A stretch of 64,000 nt of DNA, from contig NZ_JAHWFK010000024.1 of NCBI RefSeq assembly GCF_019710575.1, forward strand, positions 1-64,000, given 5' to 3'. Position numbers and translations under genes: made by a program. Below are positions 24,686-33,147 of this stretch, one piece after another. Source of the DNA: Paractinoplanes polyasparticus. GTDB lineage: Bacteria; Actinomycetota; Actinomycetes; Mycobacteriales; Micromonosporaceae. The first letter of the stretch is position 1, and each line of letters starts with the position of its first letter. The notes below the pieces were generated by a model that did not search any database, had not been told where the DNA came from, and saw only the letters and a list, made by a program, of their open reading frames with translations.

Positions 24686-26413
24686 TCAGCGAGCGCGGTT
24701 GACGGCGCTGGTGACCGCCTTGATCGAGGCGCTCACGATGTTCTCGTCGATCCCGACGCCCCATACCGCCTGGTCGCCGACCTCGACCTCGACGTACGCC
24801 GCGGCCTGCGCGTTCTCACCCGAGGTGAGCGCGTGCTCGTTGTAGTCGAGCACCCGCGCGGTGATCCCCAGGGGGGCGATGGCCTGCACGAAGGCGTCGA
24901 TCGGGCCGTTGCCGACGCCGACCAGCGGCCGCCGCTGTCCACGGTGGAAGATCTCGACGTCGATCTCGACCTTGCCGTCGCGGATCGAGGTCGAGTAGGT
25001 CTCGATCGTGAACGCCTTGGTCGTCTGGTGGTCGACCAGGTACTCGCCGGCGAAGATGTCCCACATCTCCTGCGGGCTGACCTCGCCACCCTCTTCGTCG
25101 GTGTGGTGCTGCACCACACCGGAGAACTCGATCTGCAGCCGCCGCGGCAGGTCGAGCTTGTGCTCCTCTTTCATGATGTACGCCACGCCGCCCTTGCCGG
25201 ACTGCGAGTTGACCCGGATGACGGCCTCGTAGTTGCGGCCCAGGTCCTTGGGGTCGATCGGCAGGTAGGGCACGCCCCAGGTGAACTTGTCGATGTCGAC
25301 CCCGGCCGCGTCGGCGTCGGCCTGCAGCGCGGCGAAGCCCTTCTTGATCGCGTCCTGGTGCGAGCCCGAGAACGCCGTGTAGACCAGGTCACCGACGTAC
25401 GGGTGACGCTCGTGGACGGGCAGCTGGTTGCAGTATTCGACGGCCCGCTTGATCTCGTCGATGTCCGAGAAGTCGATCATCGGGTCGATCCCCTGGGAGA
25501 AGATGTTCAGCCCCAGGGTGACCAGGTCGACGTTGCCGGTGCGCTCGCCGTTGCCGAACAGGCAGCCCTCGATGCGGTCAGCCCCGGCCAGCAGACCCAG
25601 CTCGGCCGCGGCGACCGCGGTGCCACGGTCGTTGTGCGGGTGCAGCGACAGCACGACCGACTCGCGCCGGGGCAGGTTGCGGTGCATCCACTCGATGGAG
25701 TCGGCGTACACGTTGGGGGTGGCCATCTCGACCGTGGCCGGCAGGTTGATGATCAGCGGCCGGTCCGGCGTCGGGTCGATGACGTCGATCACGGCCGAGC
25801 AGATCTCCAGCGCGTACTCCAGCTCGGTGCCCGTGTAGGACTCCGGCGAGTACTCGTAGAAGATCTCGGTGTCCGGGGTGTGGATCTCGGCGTACTTCTG
25901 GCAGAGCCGCGCCCCGGTGGTGGCGATGTCGGTGATGCCGTCCTTGTCGAGGCCGAAGACCACCCGGCGCTGCAGCGTGGACGTCGAGTTGTAGAAGTGG
26001 ACGATCGCGCGCTTGGCCCCGCGGATCGACTCGAACGTGCGGTCGATCAGGTGTTCCCGGCACTGCACCAGCACCTGGATGGTGACGTCATCGGGGATCA
26101 GGTCCTGCTCGATGAGCTGACGGACGAAGTCGTAGTCGGTCTGGCTGGCGGCCGGGAAGCCGACCTCGATCTCCTTGTAGCCCATCTGTACCAGCAGCAT
26201 GAACATGCGCCGCTTGCGCTCGGGGGACATCGGGTCGATCAGGGCCTGGTTGCCGTCGCGCAGGTCGACCGCGCACCAGCGGGGCGCAGCCTCGACGTGC
26301 CGGGCGGGCCACTGCCGGTCGTTCAGTTCGATGGCGAATTGCTTCTGGTACGGGACGTAGCGCTCGAACGGCATTTTGCTGGAGCGCTGGGTCTCGAAAG
26401 CCGAAGAGGACAT
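24686..26413 (-). CDS. leuA: 2-isopropylmalate synthase
   Basis: The 575-residue enzyme performs the first committed step of leucine synthesis (acetyl-CoA plus 2-oxoisovalerate). ATG 26413 has GGAG 9 nt upstream; an in-frame TTG at 26428 would fall on that ribosome site. The catalytic TIM barrel opens with the DLRDGNQAL metal/substrate motif, and HPHNDRGTAVA supplies the two His metal ligands. The C-terminal regulatory domain for leucine feedback (about 440-575) is complete, including GVGIDENIV. The long form matches the type found in mycobacteria. Expression is probably controlled by the leader peptide upstream. Confidence 0.96.
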   Translation of the reverse strand: MSSSAFETQRSSKMPFERYVPYQKQFAIELNDRQWPARHVEAAPRWCAVDLRDGNQALIDPMSPERKRRMFMLLVQMGYKEIEVGFPAASQTDYDFVRQLIEQDLIPDDVTIQVLVQCREHLIDRTFESIRGAKRAIVHFYNSTSTLQRRVVFGLDKDGITDIATTGARLCQKYAEIHTPDTEIFYEYSPESYTGTELEYALEICSAVIDVIDPTPDRPLIINLPATVEMATPNVYADSIEWMHRNLPRRESVVLSLHPHNDRGTAVAAAELGLLAGADRIEGCLFGNGERTGNVDLVTLGLNIFSQGIDPMIDFSDIDEIKRAVEYCNQLPVHERHPYVGDLVYTAFSGSHQDAIKKGFAALQADADAAGVDIDKFTWGVPYLPIDPKDLGRNYEAVIRVNSQSGKGGVAYIMKEEHKLDLPRRLQIEFSGVVQHHTDEEGGEVSPQEMWDIFAGEYLVDHQTTKAFTIETYSTSIRDGKVEIDVEIFHRGQRRPLVGVGNGPIDAFVQAIAPLGITARVLDYNEHALTSGENAQAAAYVEVEVGDQAVWGVGIDENIVSASIKAVTSAVNRAR

Positions 26414-26457
26414 GTGGAACTGCTCCAAAGGGAGAGAAGACGAGAAGGCGGCGCGCG

Positions 26458-26532
26458 TCAGCTCCGCGACGAGGTGCCGGCCTGGGATGGGGCCTCGTCG
26501 CGGCAGCTAAGAAGAAGAAGCGCCTGCCACAT
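26458..26532 (-). CDS. leuA leader peptide with four Leu codons
   Basis: A 24-residue frame starts at ATG 26532 and ends at TGA 26458, 44 nt before leuA. It begins MWQALLLLSC, with four consecutive CTT leucine codons (26509-26520). CTT is a rare codon in this GC-rich DNA. The codons immediately precede the left arm of a stable hairpin. This is the architecture of a leucine-responsive attenuation leader, known for leuA in several actinobacteria. Confidence 0.8.
   Translation of the reverse strand: MWQALLLLSCRDEAPSQAGTSSRS
26460..26507 (-). promoter_or_regulatory. leuA attenuator hairpin
   Basis: A perfect 11-bp stem (26464-26474 with 26493-26503) extends by four more pairs past a one-base bulge. 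There is no T-run after it. A ribosome stalled on the CTT codons would cover the 5' arm and open the stem, so leucine shortage should relieve repression. Confidence 0.65.
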
Positions 26533-26597
26533 GTCGAAAATGACCCTACGTGATCAACTGAGCCGTTGCCAGCCGTACGCCCGGATGGTGAGAAGGC

Positions 26598-27374
26598 TCA
26601 GGCTGAGGGGACGATCCCGGTGGGCTGAACGGGGTCGGGCGCCGGGGGTGGGGCGTCCATGCCCATGGGCGGACCGGCCACCTCGGGGCCGGGCAGTGGC
26701 ACGGTGGCCGGCCCCTCGACCTGACTCGTGATCTTGAGTACGCCGAAGCCGACCCGGGCCGCGGTCAGCACCCCGTCGTCGGCGTAGCAGTAGACGCCGA
26801 TGTCGACCGGGTCGGCGAGCGAGGCCGAGATCGAGTCGATCGAGAAACAGCTGCCCTTGGCCCCGGCCAGCGGCTGCACCTGAGTCACGGCGAGCGCGGC
26901 CTGGCGGTCGGTGAAGACGGGGAGCCACTGCCGGAACAGGCGCTGGACCTTGGGGTCGTACTCGTCGGGAACGGGTTTGCCGGGCTTCGCGACCTTGACG
27001 CAGGTCGAGGTGATCGGGTTGGACTGCGACCCGAGCGTGCACTGGAAGACGCCCGCCGCCGTCGAGGCGATCGTCACGTCGGCCGTGCCGCCGAGCGCGC
27101 CACCGCTGACATCCACCCGCCACGTGCCGTCCCCGCCGACGGTGGCCACGACATTGCGAGGCCGGCCGCTGCCGTCGTCGAGCGAGTAGAGAGCCGCGTA
27201 CGCCTTGTCCATGGCCAGCGCAGCCGTCGCGGCCAGGCTGTCGCGAGCGTCCCCCGCGGCCTGGCTCGGCCCGGAGCTCGCCGGGAGCGGAACTGTCTCC
27301 GGGGCGCCACTGCAGGCCGCCACGCCCGTCAGGAGCAGGGCGGCGGTGGACAGAAGCATCGAGCGTGGGCGCAC
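26598..27374 (-). CDS. Secreted lipoprotein of unknown function
   Basis: The 258-residue product starts at GTG 27374 (GGAGG lies 13 nt upstream); an in-frame ATG at 27359 is the alternative. The N-terminus (VRPRSMLLSTAALLLTGVAAC) is a lipoprotein signal with the Cys near residue 21. The mature domain has a beta-rich pattern (TADVTIASTAAGVFQCTLG) and two Cys pairs. A long helix with VQRLFRQWLPVFTDRQAA and a Pro-rich tail follow. I do not recognise the family. It is divergent from lysC. Confidence 0.65.
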   Translation of the reverse strand: MRPRSMLLSTAALLLTGVAACSGAPETVPLPASSGPSQAAGDARDSLAATAALAMDKAYAALYSLDDGSGRPRNVVATVGGDGTWRVDVSGGALGGTADVTIASTAAGVFQCTLGSQSNPITSTCVKVAKPGKPVPDEYDPKVQRLFRQWLPVFTDRQAALAVTQVQPLAGAKGSCFSIDSISASLADPVDIGVYCYADDGVLTAARVGFGVLKITSQVEGPATVPLPGPEVAGPPMGMDAPPPAPDPVQPTGIVPSA

Positions 27375-27596
27375 CGAGACATTCTCGCCTCCACGGGCCG
27401 AATCGCCCCGGTGCTGAGCCTTCTGAAGCTTCGGCGTGTCGCGCGTGTCTGTTCCCTTGCGCGCCGGATTCTGGGATCGCCTGTCGGAGGCGGGCCGGAG
27501 CGCGGCTACTGTGGTGGCGATTGTCCTGGCCGGCCTCGCCGGCACGCCAAGCCTGCCGGCCCCGCCGGCACGCACAGCCGAAGGATTGGTTCAGCC

Positions 27597-28862
<1,266 letters not shown>

Positions 28863-28870
28863 GCCCCGTC

Positions 28871-29926
28871 ATGGCGCAGCCCACGCTCGCCGTCGTCGGG
28901 GCGACCGGCTCCGTCGGGACGGTCATGCTCGAGCTGCTGTCCGGCCGGCGCAACGTCTGGGGTGAGATCCGGCTGATCGCGTCGTCGCGGTCGGCCGGCA
29001 AGCAGCTGAGCTGCCGGGGCGAGCAGCTCACGGTGGCGGAGCTGACCCCCGAGGCGTTCGACGGCGTCGACGTCGCGATGTTCGACGTGCCCGACGAGGT
29101 GTCCCTGCAGTGGGCGCCGATCATCGCGGCCCGCGGCGTCACCGTGGTCGACAACTCCGCCGCGTTCCGCATGGACCCCGACGTGCCGCTCGTGGTGCCC
29201 GAGGTCAACCCCGAGGCGATGGCCTACCGGCCGCGCAACATCATCGCCAACGCGAACTGCACCGTGATGGCCATGATCATGGCGATCGCTCCCCTGCACC
29301 GCGAGTACGGCCTGCGCGAGCTGGTGCTGGCCTCCTACCAGGCCGCGTCCGGCGCCGGCCAGGTCGGCGTGGACACGCTGCACGACCAGCTCAGCAAGGT
29401 GGCCGGCGACCGCTCGCTGGGCTCCCGTCCGGGCAACGTGCGCCAGGCCGTCGGCGACGAGCTCGGCCCGTTCCCGGCGCCGCTGGCGCTCAACGTGGTG
29501 CCCTGGTCGGGTGCGCTCGAGCCACTCGGCTGGTCGTCGGAAGAGCTCAAGCTGCGCAACGAGTCCCGCAAGATCCTGGCCATACCGGCGCTGAAGGTCT
29601 CGGCCACCTGCGTCCGCGTTCCGGTGGTCACCGCCCACTCGATCGCCGTCCACGCCGTCTTCGGCTCCGAGGTCGACGCCGAGGGCGCCCGCCAGGCCCT
29701 GCGCAACGCCCCCGGCGTGATCCTGGTCGACGATCCCGAGGCCGGCGAGTTCCCGATGCCGATAGACGCCGTCGGCACCGACCCGTCCTGGGTCGGCCGC
29801 ATCCGCCGCGCGATGGACGACCCCCGCGCGCTCGACCTCTTCGTCACCGGCGACAATCGGCGCAAGGGCGCCGCCCTCAACACCGTGCAGATCGCCGAAC
29901 TGATCGCGGCCGAGCTGTCCAAATGA
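28871..29926 (+). CDS. asd: Aspartate-semialdehyde dehydrogenase
   Basis: The 351-residue NADPH-dependent enzyme reduces aspartyl phosphate to the semialdehyde. The dinucleotide motif GATGSVG is at 10-16. The catalytic Cys130 sits in NANCTVMAM, and SYQAASGAG follows with the usual spacing. It lies 8 nt after lysC and overlaps cutA by 4 nt (ATGA). Confidence 0.96.
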   Translation: MAQPTLAVVGATGSVGTVMLELLSGRRNVWGEIRLIASSRSAGKQLSCRGEQLTVAELTPEAFDGVDVAMFDVPDEVSLQWAPIIAARGVTVVDNSAAFRMDPDVPLVVPEVNPEAMAYRPRNIIANANCTVMAMIMAIAPLHREYGLRELVLASYQAASGAGQVGVDTLHDQLSKVAGDRSLGSRPGNVRQAVGDELGPFPAPLALNVVPWSGALEPLGWSSEELKLRNESRKILAIPALKVSATCVRVPVVTAHSIAVHAVFGSEVDAEGARQALRNAPGVILVDDPEAGEFPMPIDAVGTDPSWVGRIRRAMDDPRALDLFVTGDNRRKGAALNTVQIAELIAAELSK

Positions 29927-30246
29927 CCGGCGTCGTCGAGGTCGTGATCACCGCCGCCGACGCTTCCTGGCTGGCCGAATTCACCCGCCGCCTGGTCGAC
30001 GACCGCCTGGCCGCCTGCGGTCAGCAGGTCTCGGCCATCCGCTCGATCTACCGCTGGGACGGCGAGGTCCACGACGACCCCGAGGCCCGGGTCGCCCTGC
30101 ACACCCGAGCGTCCCTGGTCGACCGCATCGTCGAGCGGGCGAACGCCGAGCACCCGTACGACGTCCCCTGCGTCCTGGCTCTGCCGGTCGCGGCGGGCAA
30201 TCCTGCCTATCTCGAATGGGTCCTCAGCGAGACGACCGAAACCTGA
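29923..30246 (+). CDS. cutA: CutA1-like divalent-cation tolerance protein
   Basis: The 107-residue product starts at ATG 29923 and overlaps the asd stop. It has the CutA core: a first strand VVEVVITAADASW, LVDDRLAACGQQV, IYRWDGEVHDDPE and EHPYDVPCVLALPVAAGNPAYLEWV. These proteins are trimeric ferredoxin-fold proteins linked to copper tolerance, but their exact role is unsettled. Its place at the end of the lysC-asd operon gives no functional clue. Confidence 0.9.
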   Translation: MTGVVEVVITAADASWLAEFTRRLVDDRLAACGQQVSAIRSIYRWDGEVHDDPEARVALHTRASLVDRIVERANAEHPYDVPCVLALPVAAGNPAYLEWVLSETTET

Positions 30247-30267
30247 ACCGGGCGGCGCGGCGCCTCG

Positions 30268-31212
30268 TCAGGACGCTTCCTCGATCACGGCGCCGTTCTC
30301 GTCGAGGTGCTCCTCGCCGAGCGGATTACCGTCGTCGTCGTAACGAAAAATCTTGCTGCGATACGGGAAATGCCGATCGGGCGGCCCGCCGCCCTCGGTG
30401 ACGATATCTTCCCGCAGGGCGTTCCCGTTCTTGTCGTACGTGACGACGCGAGCAGTGCTTTCGCCCAGGTACCGCATGGTCTTGGTGGATCGGGTGCCGG
30501 TCACCGGGTCGTAATCGTAATACCAGACGTCGTCGAGCACGGCCCATTCGCCGGCGTGGTCGCGAGTGAACATCTTGTTGGCGACGACCCGGCCGCTCGA
30601 GTCGAACTCGAACTCTTTGTAATTCGCCAGTGAGCCGTTCTGGAAGACGTCGACCCGGGTGACGACGCCCTGCGTCCACCTGATCCGGTAGCTCGGCCCG
30701 AGCGTCGCCATCTGGGTCGTCGGGCCCACGCCGGCGGGCTCGCCGAAGTTCGAGATGTTGAGACCCTTGTACCAGCGCTCGCCGGTGAAATTGTCGTCCA
30801 CACCGCGAATTCGGTCGACCAGCTTGCGGATGTTGGTCGCATACGATCGGTGACTCGAGAGGTCCAGCCGAGCGAGGTGCGCGATTCTTTCGGGAACCGG
30901 GCGATTGTCCGCGCCCAAGCGTTGCACGACAATGGGCAGTATCAGGCCGCGCCGCTCTTTCAGTGAGCGCGAGAAGGCCTGTTCGAATTCGACCTCGCGC
31001 ACATAGTAGGAGCGGAGTGCGGCCGGGGAGAGGGCGAGACAGAAGAACCGGCTGTTCCTGATCCCGGTTTCGATGCTCTTGTTGATCGAATCGCCGACGG
31101 TCAACTCCATCACGTCGAACCACACGTCGATGCCGTGGTCCTTCAGATCGGCCACGATGCGTTGGACCGCGCGTCGATTCTGATGGGAGTAAGAGATGAA
31201 AACATCGTGCAC
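30268..31212 (-). CDS. TIR-domain protein with a C-terminal repeat domain
   Basis: The 314-residue product starts at GTG 31212 behind GGGAGG. An N-terminal TIR domain (about 1-130) opens with DVFISYSHQN and continues VWFDVMELTVGDSINKSIE, FFCLALSPAALRS and YYVREVEFEQAF; candidate catalytic Glu residues are 73 or 75. Bacterial TIR domains often hydrolyse NAD or make cyclic ADP-ribose-type signals in anti-phage defence. The C-terminal half (about 150-314) is a beta-rich region with repeated F/YDxxGxxxxEE units, possibly a sensor or ligand-binding part. Codon use is visibly less GC-biased than in the neighbours (AAT, ATT and TTT codons). The gene stands alone beside tRNA-Pro. Confidence 0.85.
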   Translation of the reverse strand: MHDVFISYSHQNRRAVQRIVADLKDHGIDVWFDVMELTVGDSINKSIETGIRNSRFFCLALSPAALRSYYVREVEFEQAFSRSLKERRGLILPIVVQRLGADNRPVPERIAHLARLDLSSHRSYATNIRKLVDRIRGVDDNFTGERWYKGLNISNFGEPAGVGPTTQMATLGPSYRIRWTQGVVTRVDVFQNGSLANYKEFEFDSSGRVVANKMFTRDHAGEWAVLDDVWYYDYDPVTGTRSTKTMRYLGESTARVVTYDKNGNALREDIVTEGGGPPDRHFPYRSKIFRYDDDGNPLGEEHLDENGAVIEEAS

Positions 31213-31272
31213 GGACGGAACCTCCCAGGGCGACGACCCGAGCGATCACAACGACGATCAGCTACCGAAGCA

Positions 31273-31305
31273 GTCAGGCCCGGTCTCACTGAGACCGGGC
31301 CTGAC
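31273..31305 (-). terminator. Hairpin terminator of tRNA-Pro
   Basis: A perfect 15-bp stem (31273-31287 with 31291-31305) with a 3-nt loop lies 12 nt after the tRNA 3' end on the minus strand. Confidence 0.85.
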
Positions 31306-31316
31306 TTGCAACACGT

Positions 31317-31393
<77 letters not shown>

Positions 31394-31465
31394 AGCTGCC
31401 TGGAAATACTATCCGACGCTTCGGCCAGCGCGAAATCGGTATCCCCAGAAGCGTAAAACCGCAGG

Positions 31466-32362
31466 TCAGCGCGGTATCAGAGTGAGCATCGAGGCCTCCG
31501 GCCGGCAGGCGAAGCGGATGGGGGCGGTGGGGTGGGTGCCCAGGCCGGCCGAGACGTGGAGCCAGGCGTCGGAGCCGGGCCAGCGGTGCAGGCCCTTGGC
31601 CATCCGGTGGGGGAGGTCGCAGTTGGTGGTCAGGGCGCCGTAGAACGGGACGCAGACCTGGCCTCCGTGGGTGTGGCCGGCCAGCAGGAGGTCGAAGCCG
31701 TCGGCGGCCATGGCGTTGAGTACGCGGGAGGCGGGGGTGTGGGTGACACCCAGGTGCAGGTCGGCGCCGGGGTTGATGGGGCCGGCGACCGTGTCGTACT
31801 GGTCGCGGTTGATGTGGGGGTCGTCCACGCCGGCCAGCTCGATCGAGCGGCCGCCGGCCTTGAGCACCGTGCGGGCGTTGTTCAGGTCGGCCCAGCCGGC
31901 GTCGGTCAGGGCGGTCCGCAGGTCTTCGGCGGGGAGGTCGGCGTCGCCTTGGACGTACTCGCGCTCGGGGAGCAGGTAGAGGATCGGGTTCTTCCAGCGG
32001 GGGCCGCGGTAGTCGTTCGAGCCGAAGACGAACGCGCCGGGGATTGTCAGCAGCGGGCCGAGTGCGCGCAGCACGCCTGGTAGCGACTCGGGGTCGGCCA
32101 TGTTGTCGCCGGTCACCACGACCAGGTCGGGGTCGAGGCCGGCCAGGGCGGACACCCAGGCCTGCTTGCGGCGCTGGTCGGGCATCATGTGCAGATCCGA
32201 GATGTGCAGGATGCGCAGCGGCTCGGCGTCGGGTTCGAGCACCGGCACGTCGAAGCGGCGGAGCGTGAACAGGTTGCGTTCGATCAGCGAGGCGTAGGCG
32301 AACGTGGCGGCCCCTGTGGCGAGCACCGCGGAACCGAGTGTGAAAAGAGAGCGCTTGCGCAT
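31466..32362 (-). CDS. Membrane-anchored metallophosphoesterase
   Basis: The 298-residue product starts at ATG 32362; a TTG three codons upstream is possible. An N-terminal hydrophobic segment (about 5-25) follows MRKR and would anchor the enzyme or serve as a signal. The calcineurin-like fold motifs are all present: ISDLHM (DxH), VVTGDNM (GDxx), GSNDYRG (GNxD/E variant with Ser before Asn), VTHTP and LAGHTHGGQV (GHxH). The substrate is unknown. It is divergent from yqeY with overlapping -10 hexamers. Confidence 0.88.
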   Translation of the reverse strand: MRKRSLFTLGSAVLATGAATFAYASLIERNLFTLRRFDVPVLEPDAEPLRILHISDLHMMPDQRRKQAWVSALAGLDPDLVVVTGDNMADPESLPGVLRALGPLLTIPGAFVFGSNDYRGPRWKNPILYLLPEREYVQGDADLPAEDLRTALTDAGWADLNNARTVLKAGGRSIELAGVDDPHINRDQYDTVAGPINPGADLHLGVTHTPASRVLNAMAADGFDLLLAGHTHGGQVCVPFYGALTTNCDLPHRMAKGLHRWPGSDAWLHVSAGLGTHPTAPIRFACRPEASMLTLIPR

Positions 32363-32370
32363 GGGTGACA

Positions 32371-32380
32371 AGGGTAGTTT
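32371..32380. promoter_or_regulatory. Overlapping divergent -10 hexamers
   Basis: TAGTTT (32375-32380, plus) ends 8 nt before the yqeY ATG. TACCCT (32376-32371, minus) ends 8 nt before the phosphoesterase ATG. The two hexamers share bases, and neither gene has a good ribosome site, so the two promoters should be mutually exclusive on one molecule. Confidence 0.5.
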
Positions 32381-32388
32381 CTCCGTCC

Positions 32389-32841
32389 ATGGGAACGCTG
32401 AAGGACCGCCTGAACGATGACCTGCACTCGGCCATGAAGAGCCGGGACGAGCTCACCACGGCCACGCTGCGGATGGCGCTGTCCGCCGTGCGCAACGCCG
32501 AGGTCGCCGGTTCCGCGGCCCGCGACCTGTCGGACGACGAGGTGCTCGCCGTCCTCAACAAGGAGTCGAAGAAGCGGCGCGAGGCCGCCACGGCGTTCAG
32601 CGACGCGGGGCGGGCCGAGCAGGCGGCCAAGGAGCGGTCCGAGGGCGAGGTGCTCGAGCGCTACCTGCCGCAGCAGCTCAGCGACGACGAGATCGCCGAG
32701 CTGGTGGCGGGGGCGCTCGCGGCCGGCGGCTTCACCGGCAAGGGGCAGATGGGTCCCGCGATGAAGGCCGCCCAGGCCGCGGTGGCGGGCCGGGCCGAGG
32801 GCGGCCGTGTCGCCGCCGAGGTGCGCAAACAGCTGGGATAG
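32389..32841 (+). CDS. yqeY: GatB/YqeY domain protein
   Basis: The 150-residue stand-alone YqeY protein resembles the tail domain of the GatB amidotransferase subunit. The family opening TLKDRLNDDLHSAMKSRDE is followed by TLRMALSAVRNAEV, KESKKRREAATAFSDAGR, YLPQQLSDDEI and the C-terminal GQMGPAMKAAQAAVAGRAEGG. It may act in tRNA-related processes; no catalytic role is established. The start lacks a ribosome site and is probably leaderless. Confidence 0.92.
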   Translation: MGTLKDRLNDDLHSAMKSRDELTTATLRMALSAVRNAEVAGSAARDLSDDEVLAVLNKESKKRREAATAFSDAGRAEQAAKERSEGEVLERYLPQQLSDDEIAELVAGALAAGGFTGKGQMGPAMKAAQAAVAGRAEGGRVAAEVRKQLG

Positions 32842-32861
32842 GGGCTGAGCGCGACATTTGA

Positions 32862-32996
32862 GGATCCGGCTGGGTGGGCTCTCCGTTCGGAAGATCCGGC
32901 TGGGCGAGCCTTCGAGGCCGTCGTTCGGCGGCGGCTGGGTCTGCGTTTGGAAGATCCGGCTGGGCGAGCCTTCGAGGCCGTCGTTCGGCGGCGGCT
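32862..32996. repeat. 60-bp spaced direct repeat in an intergenic region
   Basis: An identical 48-nt block opening GGAAGATCCGGCTGGGCGAG occurs at 32889-32936 and 32949-32996, exactly 60 bp apart. A partial copy (GAGGATCCGGCTGGG) stands at 32862. The 306-bp gap between yqeY and the next gene contains nothing else I can identify. Confidence 0.85.
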
Positions 32997-33147
32997 TCGG
33001 CGGCTTTTGCAGATGTACGCGGCGACGGGCCCCCAACCGCAGACGGCGGGTGGCCGCCTGTTCGAGCAGTGGTGGGTGGCGCTGAGGGATTCACTCAAGT
33101 CCGTGGGTTGCAGGTCGATTGCAGGATCGACCCCCGACATCCCCGAA

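Noticed and set aside
30268..31212. Thoeris or CBASS operon around the TIR gene
   Set aside because: Neighbours are cutA and tRNA-Pro. No ThsA-like, SIR2, SLOG or cyclase gene lies adjacent, so only a stand-alone TIR gene is supported.
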